Positions 59,269-64,000 of a stretch of 64,000 nucleotides of DNA are shown piece by piece. The stretch spans positions 221,140,527 to 221,204,526 of the forward strand of contig NC_071355.1 in the NCBI RefSeq assembly GCF_943734655.1, written 5' to 3'. Under the pieces are notes generated by a model. That model was not told the DNA's origin. It ran no database searches and saw only the letters and a program-made list of their open reading frames with translations. Numbering within the stretch: position 1 is the stretch's first letter; every line of letters starts with the position of its first letter. This stretch comes from Sabethes cyaneus (taxonomy: Eukaryota > Arthropoda > Insecta > Diptera > Culicidae). The translations under genes were made by a program, and so were the position numbers.

Positions 59269-60578
59269 GTGGTTGATAGCAAATTTTGTTTATTCAAAAA
59301 GCTGTACTTTTCCTTTCTTTACGGCACAATATAATGCTTTTAACGAGTTGGAGAAGAATCCCATATTTTTGTATTTCATTACAAATAAATGTACAATCAT
59401 ACCACAGTTTTGGATAACCCACAGCGTCGATACTCTAGCTGCTAAGGTCTTGCACCTTTTGTGACTGGCTTTGATATGTATTGCACATTGTAAATTGTAA
59501 ATAAGGCATTTCACATTAACGCATATGCGGTTTTTTGGGAAAAACATGTTATGTCAAAATAGCTCAAATTTAAAAGCACGCATTGCAGATAATAGTATTT
59601 ATTAACGGTTTTAATTACTATCTTGCTTAGAAATAGTCCATGTTTTTGCTGTTTTGTACATATACTTTTGTTTCCTACCATTTGCCTGTAAGAGGTAAGG
59701 CTCAAATAATTTTCAATGCATATCGTATAAAAATAAAATTTGACTGTTGCTTAAAGAAATCTAAATCTCTTGAATTGAGACCTATCGAATTCAAAGCTGT
59801 CATGTTTTTTGTACTCCAATTTTACTGACATATTTGACTGTACCACCGCAGACAAGCGAAATTTGAAAAAGTTTTATATGGAACATTTACAGAGCTAATT
59901 ATTTTCTGCAATATTACTGAATTAGGTATTGCTCTATCTTCTGTTCACACTCATTGAAGCATGAAGAGTGCCTCTTGTAGGATTTGCGACAAATTTGTCC
60001 AGAGAATATTTTAAAAATTTACACACTGTTCTACTATGCTTGGCTTAAGAGTCAGAGCAAATTAGAAACTTTTATTTGAAACTTTCTGGAAAAATGGGAG
60101 ACCTCGAATTATTAAAATATTGTGTTTATTCATAAGCCCATTAACTATACCCGAATGCAAAATTTCGTAAATCCAACTTCTCTTTGGAGATTTTGTGAAA
60201 GCTTTTTCCTGATAACATTTTTCCTGGATAATTAAGAAAATTTATAAATATTATCACGGTGTTCCGTTTTTGAGCTATATTGAGACTATCTAGAAATGTT
60301 CCGGATTAACTTGCCATTGGGGGAAATGGCCGCTTTGCGACTTAGACTAAAATATATCACGCGAGATCTCATATCAAACTAGAGTTCAAAAACTAGTCCA
60401 ATGAAGACAAAATCAACTACGTAGGGCCGCGTCGGTCGTAACTGGACATGTTCCGGAGACTCTCGAAAACCCCTAGACAAGTGGCAGGTTTAGAACATGA
60501 ACAAAAACTCGTCATACGAAACCTCAAATCACACTAAAATTCTGAAGATAGATCCGTGTGAGCCAAATTAAAACCCCA
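59269..60578. other. Unassigned sequence with a half-MITE
   Basis: About 59826-59960 resembles the left arm of the 48341 foldback (TTTGACTGTACC, CATTTACAGAGCT) but lacks the matching right arm. Otherwise no gene is recognised. Confidence 0.4.
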
Positions 60579-60590
60579 GGGGCAGCAATG

Positions 60591-61623
60591 GCAATACTCT
60601 GGAACGAGTGATGTGTTACGTACACGTTTCGGGAACACTCTCACGTCCTTTCGAATCGCGCAGAGGGTTACGGCAAGGGGATGGACTGTGCTGTATGTTA
60701 TACAATATCGCTATTGAAGGTGTGATCCGGCGAGCGGGCATCGAAACGAGAGGAACGATCTTCAGCAAAAGTAGCCAATTCCTAGCCTTTGCAGACGACC
60801 TCGACATCATTACTAGAAACCGTGAGACGGCGAAGGCAATCTTCGCCAGACTAAAAACGGAGGCTAGGAGGATAGGGTTACAAATTACATTTAATGCGTC
60901 AAAAACCAAATATATGGTAGGAAGAGGCTCCCGAGAAAGTAACGTTTGCCTCCCACGGACAATGACTATTGACGGCGATGAACTGGAAGTGGTTGATGAG
61001 TTCGTATATTTGGAATCTCTGGTCACCGACGAAAATAATACGAGTAAGGAGATCCAACGACGCATTCAAATTGGAAATCGAGCCTACTTCTCCCTCCGCA
61101 AGACGTTTCGATCAAGGAGCATACGCCGCCGCTCAAAGGTGACGATGTACAAAACGCTAATAAGACCGGTAGTCCTCTACGGACTTGAAACAGTAACTTT
61201 GCTTACGGAAGACATACGTGCACTTGCCGTTTTTGAACGAAAGGTGTTGTGGACTATTTTTAGCGGAGTGCAAACGGAAAGCGTAGAGTGGCGGAGACGT
61301 ATGAATCACGAGCTACAGGCACTGCTTGGAGAGATTCCCATCGTACACCTGGCAAAAGTTGGGAAACTACGGTGGGCCGGCCACGTCGCAAGGATGCCGA
61401 ACGACTGTGTAGTGAAATCCGTTCTCTTCAAGAACCCCACCGGCACCAGGAATAGAGGGGCTCAACGTGCACGATGGCTCGACCAGGTTAAAACCGAGTT
61501 GCATGTGTCGAGACGCGCAACGAATTGGCGACGAGTAGCCCAGGACCTAGTACAATGGAAAGGAATTCTTGATACGGCAAGAACCACCCCGGGTCTCGGC
61601 TGAATAAGTTAATAGTTAAGTTT
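60591..61623 (+). mobile_element. 5'-truncated RTE-type LINE with 12-bp target duplication
   Basis: Flanked by perfect GGGGCAGCAATG at 60579-60590 and 61624-61635, the product of target-primed reverse transcription. The body is the 3' third of an RTE element. Its frame is still open, so the insertion is recent relative to the other LINE remnants here. Confidence 0.9.
60608..61603 (+). pseudogene. RTE reverse transcriptase C-terminal fragment (open frame)
   Basis: 331 codons without a stop: LERVMCYVHVSGTLSRPF, GLRQGDGLCCMLYN, catalytic FADDLDI, then the RTE-specific tail VDEFVYLESL, YKTLIRPVVLYGLET, LRWAGHVARMPN, and a terminal W-rich segment ending TPGLG. The endonuclease and the first reverse-transcriptase blocks are missing because of 5' truncation, so it is not a functional gene. 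Confidence 0.85.
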
Positions 61624-61635
61624 GGGGCAGCAATG

Positions 61636-63834
61636 ACCAATTACGAACATTGTTTTTAAAATATGCACCATACTGTGTTATTGTATTGAAATTTTATATA
61701 GAGAAGTTTTTATAGAGTAAGTAATATCGTAATCGTAAATAAAAAAAATTATTATCAATATTTTAAACATATGCACGTATACCACTCTGGTACACGACGA
61801 TTTATTTGCAACTTTCGATGTGACTGAAGCAAATTGATCATAGACTTTCCTCGAAAAGAAAGATAGAACGAGAGAATAACGAAGCGATTGCCATCGCTCG
61901 TGTCACCTCATGGTCACACAATTAAGTCCAAATGCAAATGACATTTATTCTTTCTTGCTACTGTGTATGATTTCATCATACGAGTAAATAATCAAATATC
62001 ATAGCCACGTAAGAGTAACGGAAGGCAGTTTTCCATGGAATTTTTTAACTTCTAAAAAATGGTCTGTTTTTCTAGACCCGATTCTGTTCCTATTTATTAT
62101 CCACTACAGGGCAAAAGCGTAGGATTTTAACGGGAAATTAGCAGTCATCAACTTTTCGTCGGAGAGCCCAATTTCGGAAGCAGTTTTTGGGCCCAAGCGC
62201 GGGGTTCTGTTTGTAAAAATTTAAATACTGATTTCTTCTTGTCAATATGAACACAGCGAATATATTTCCATGAACAGAATTTTTGTCTCAAACAAAAAAA
62301 CTGCTTTTGAAATTGACAGAATCGATGACTGCTAATTTCACCTTAATGTTAAATTAGATCGCAAGTAAACTCGCGATGATATTTTTAATTGGTCACACTA
62401 TTTTCGAAATTGATATTTAAAAAAAAAGTATCGTTTCTCAATACCATCCCCGGTCATATATTTGCAACAAACTAGCGGCTAAATTGGAAAAAATAAATAT
62501 TGAAAAAACATATGAAAATAGTAAAAACAATTACAAGTATGATTAGTTTGCCTGCATTCAGCTTTAATACCCGCAGAAGTTGCAGACGATTTATTATTAA
62601 AAATAACGTAATAGGTCAACAAGCATGAACCTATAATTGAAATTGAACCATAAATTATAGCGGGTGCCATCATTATCAGTCAACGGCTAGAATTCAAAAC
62701 AGATCGAAGTGAATCAGACTATCATACCAAGTTATTCTGATTATAACACTGGATGGGGAATTCCCATTTTCAATAGGCCACTAAGATTTAGTATGAGTAA
62801 CAAATTATTGGTGTCGCATGCTGTATTTGGTGTCCAGAAAAATGGTTTCCTAACATTAATACTATTCGATTACCATTACAAAATGTTGGCTTCAGTCTGA
62901 TCCAGTTCAATCAGTTCTGTCACAGAAAAAAATATGACTTAATTTATTGCATACAGATATTGCCGATTAAAGGAAAATGGCAAATAGTTGATTCGCGTAT
63001 GAAAGTATATTTCAAAGGCATCATCTTCCAAATAAGGCAACAACCAGCTAACCACTTTTCAACTCCGACAGAAACTGAACGTTCGTTGAGAAAATTAATA
63101 ATTTTCTGTTGATTTAATTTAGACAATCAATCATGGAAAGCCAATCAATGGTCCTGGCCCAAACAGTTTCCTAGAGCAAGCGTGAGAACCCAGTGAATCT
63201 GGTCAAGGTCGCCTCATGAAAACATTTACAATGTGTTGTCAGAAGAATGGTCACTTCCCGAAGGTGCTTTCATGCTTAAAAATAGCACCTACACTGAAAG
63301 CTGACGCCTGGCACACCGCGCGATTCGATCGAATGATGCGTGCTTCCTAAGCGCCACGCGAGTGGTCTGTCCTCGCGGTGTGGCGGTGGGTAGCGGATGG
63401 AACAACGCGAATCAAAACAATCGCTGTGGCTGCCTACAACACCCACGGAACGCGACTGCGTGTGCTTCGCAAGTCGCGTTAATTCAAATTAGCGAATTAG
63501 TCATATTTTGGTCGGCTGAAAACGAAGAACAGAACCACCCATTAGCAACGAAATTGCAAATTGCACGTTGGTTAAACAGTGCGCGATTACTGATCGGTTG
63601 GTGTTTGCACGGGCAAACATCAATGCCACATGATTGGACAATGCAGATGTAATACGCCAAAGATCTATAGTTTCTTGCTGGTAGTAGAAAACGATTTGAA
63701 AACATCAAATTATATATAGACAGCAGCACAATTTTTTTCTGTTTATTTTAGCACTTGCTATTTTTTCTTCAGTTTCAAAGAAGCAAGGAGAATAAATCTA
63801 GTTGCAAACTTAATTTGAAAATAACAGAAATAAC
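61636..63834. other. Unassigned region with a GC-rich patch
   Basis: A GC-rich patch at about 63290-63660 might be a promoter or 5' exon for the minus-strand transglutaminase, but no coding exon is visible. The small open frames at 62479-62673 and 62709-62900 are not supported. Confidence 0.3.
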
Positions 63835-64000
63835 ATGGCGACATCCATTTAGTACGTCACGCAAATTTTGACCAAAATCAACCCCCCCTCCCCCCCTCGT
63901 CACATTTCGTCACACATTCGGTGACCCCCCTGAGAAAGTACGTCACGTCACGGCAACCCCCCCCCCCCCCCTCCTTCACAACAAAAAAATTAAATATTCA
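63835..64000. mobile_element. Transposon end, same family as 2645-3752 (runs off the window)
   Basis: GGCGACATCCATTTAGTACG and the following G/C-rich subterminal sequence match the complement of the right end of the 2645-3752 element over about 150 bp. The rest lies beyond the window. Confidence 0.85.

Noticed and set aside
62479..62673. Minus-strand frame APAIIYGSISIIGSCLLTYY resembling a transporter membrane helix
   Set aside because: Only one hydrophobic segment, no flanking exon match, AT-rich surroundings; chance is likely.

Overview
This is a eukaryotic, almost certainly insect, window. Coding exons are split by GT-AG introns of two kinds: very short ones (about 55-70 bp) and very long ones (5.3, 6.8 and 10.1 kb) packed with transposons. 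The mix of RTE-type LINEs, tRNA-derived SINEs, Helitron-like elements, mariner and many MITEs, together with the secreted phospholipase A1 (PLA1)-like lipases and a transglutaminase, suggests a dipteran, most likely a mosquito. The species is an inference and cannot be read from the sequence.

The genic backbone is a tandem cluster of five lipase-family genes, all on the + strand, named A-E here: A (1009-2513, 5' end uncertain), B (10297-18866), C (25593-38174), D (40276-47180) and E (local start 53860, or a distal first exon at 48049, to 55054). All five keep the Ser (GxSxG), Asp (LDPA) and His (CSH) triad. All have a very short lid, only 8-9 residues between the two lid cysteines, which points to secreted PLA1-type enzymes rather than triacylglycerol lipases. 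A and B are closest to each other (identical GHSLGAHICG), C and D form a second pair (GFSLGA), and E is the outlier. Intron positions are largely shared by A, B and C and partly missing in D and E, so the cluster records its own duplication history.

Tail to tail with gene E lies a transglutaminase on the - strand (55254-57708, 5' exon not found) with intact Cys-His-Asp catalytic motifs. The two genes appear to share a compact two-strand poly(A) signal region near 55100.

The rest is mobile DNA. It includes a complete mariner/Tc1-type element with a dead transposase, two Helitrons with a variable ~150-bp internal repeat, a Helentron-like family with covarying ends, and an element with an 8-bp target duplication sitting on the poly(A) signal of gene A. 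It also includes hAT-, piggyBac- and mariner-type MITEs with recognisable target duplications, a young 5'-truncated RTE insertion with a 12-bp target duplication, several decayed LINE fragments and SINEs. A near-identical 3.05-kb tandem duplication sits inside the 10-kb intron of gene C. Long stretches between these hold nothing I can identify.
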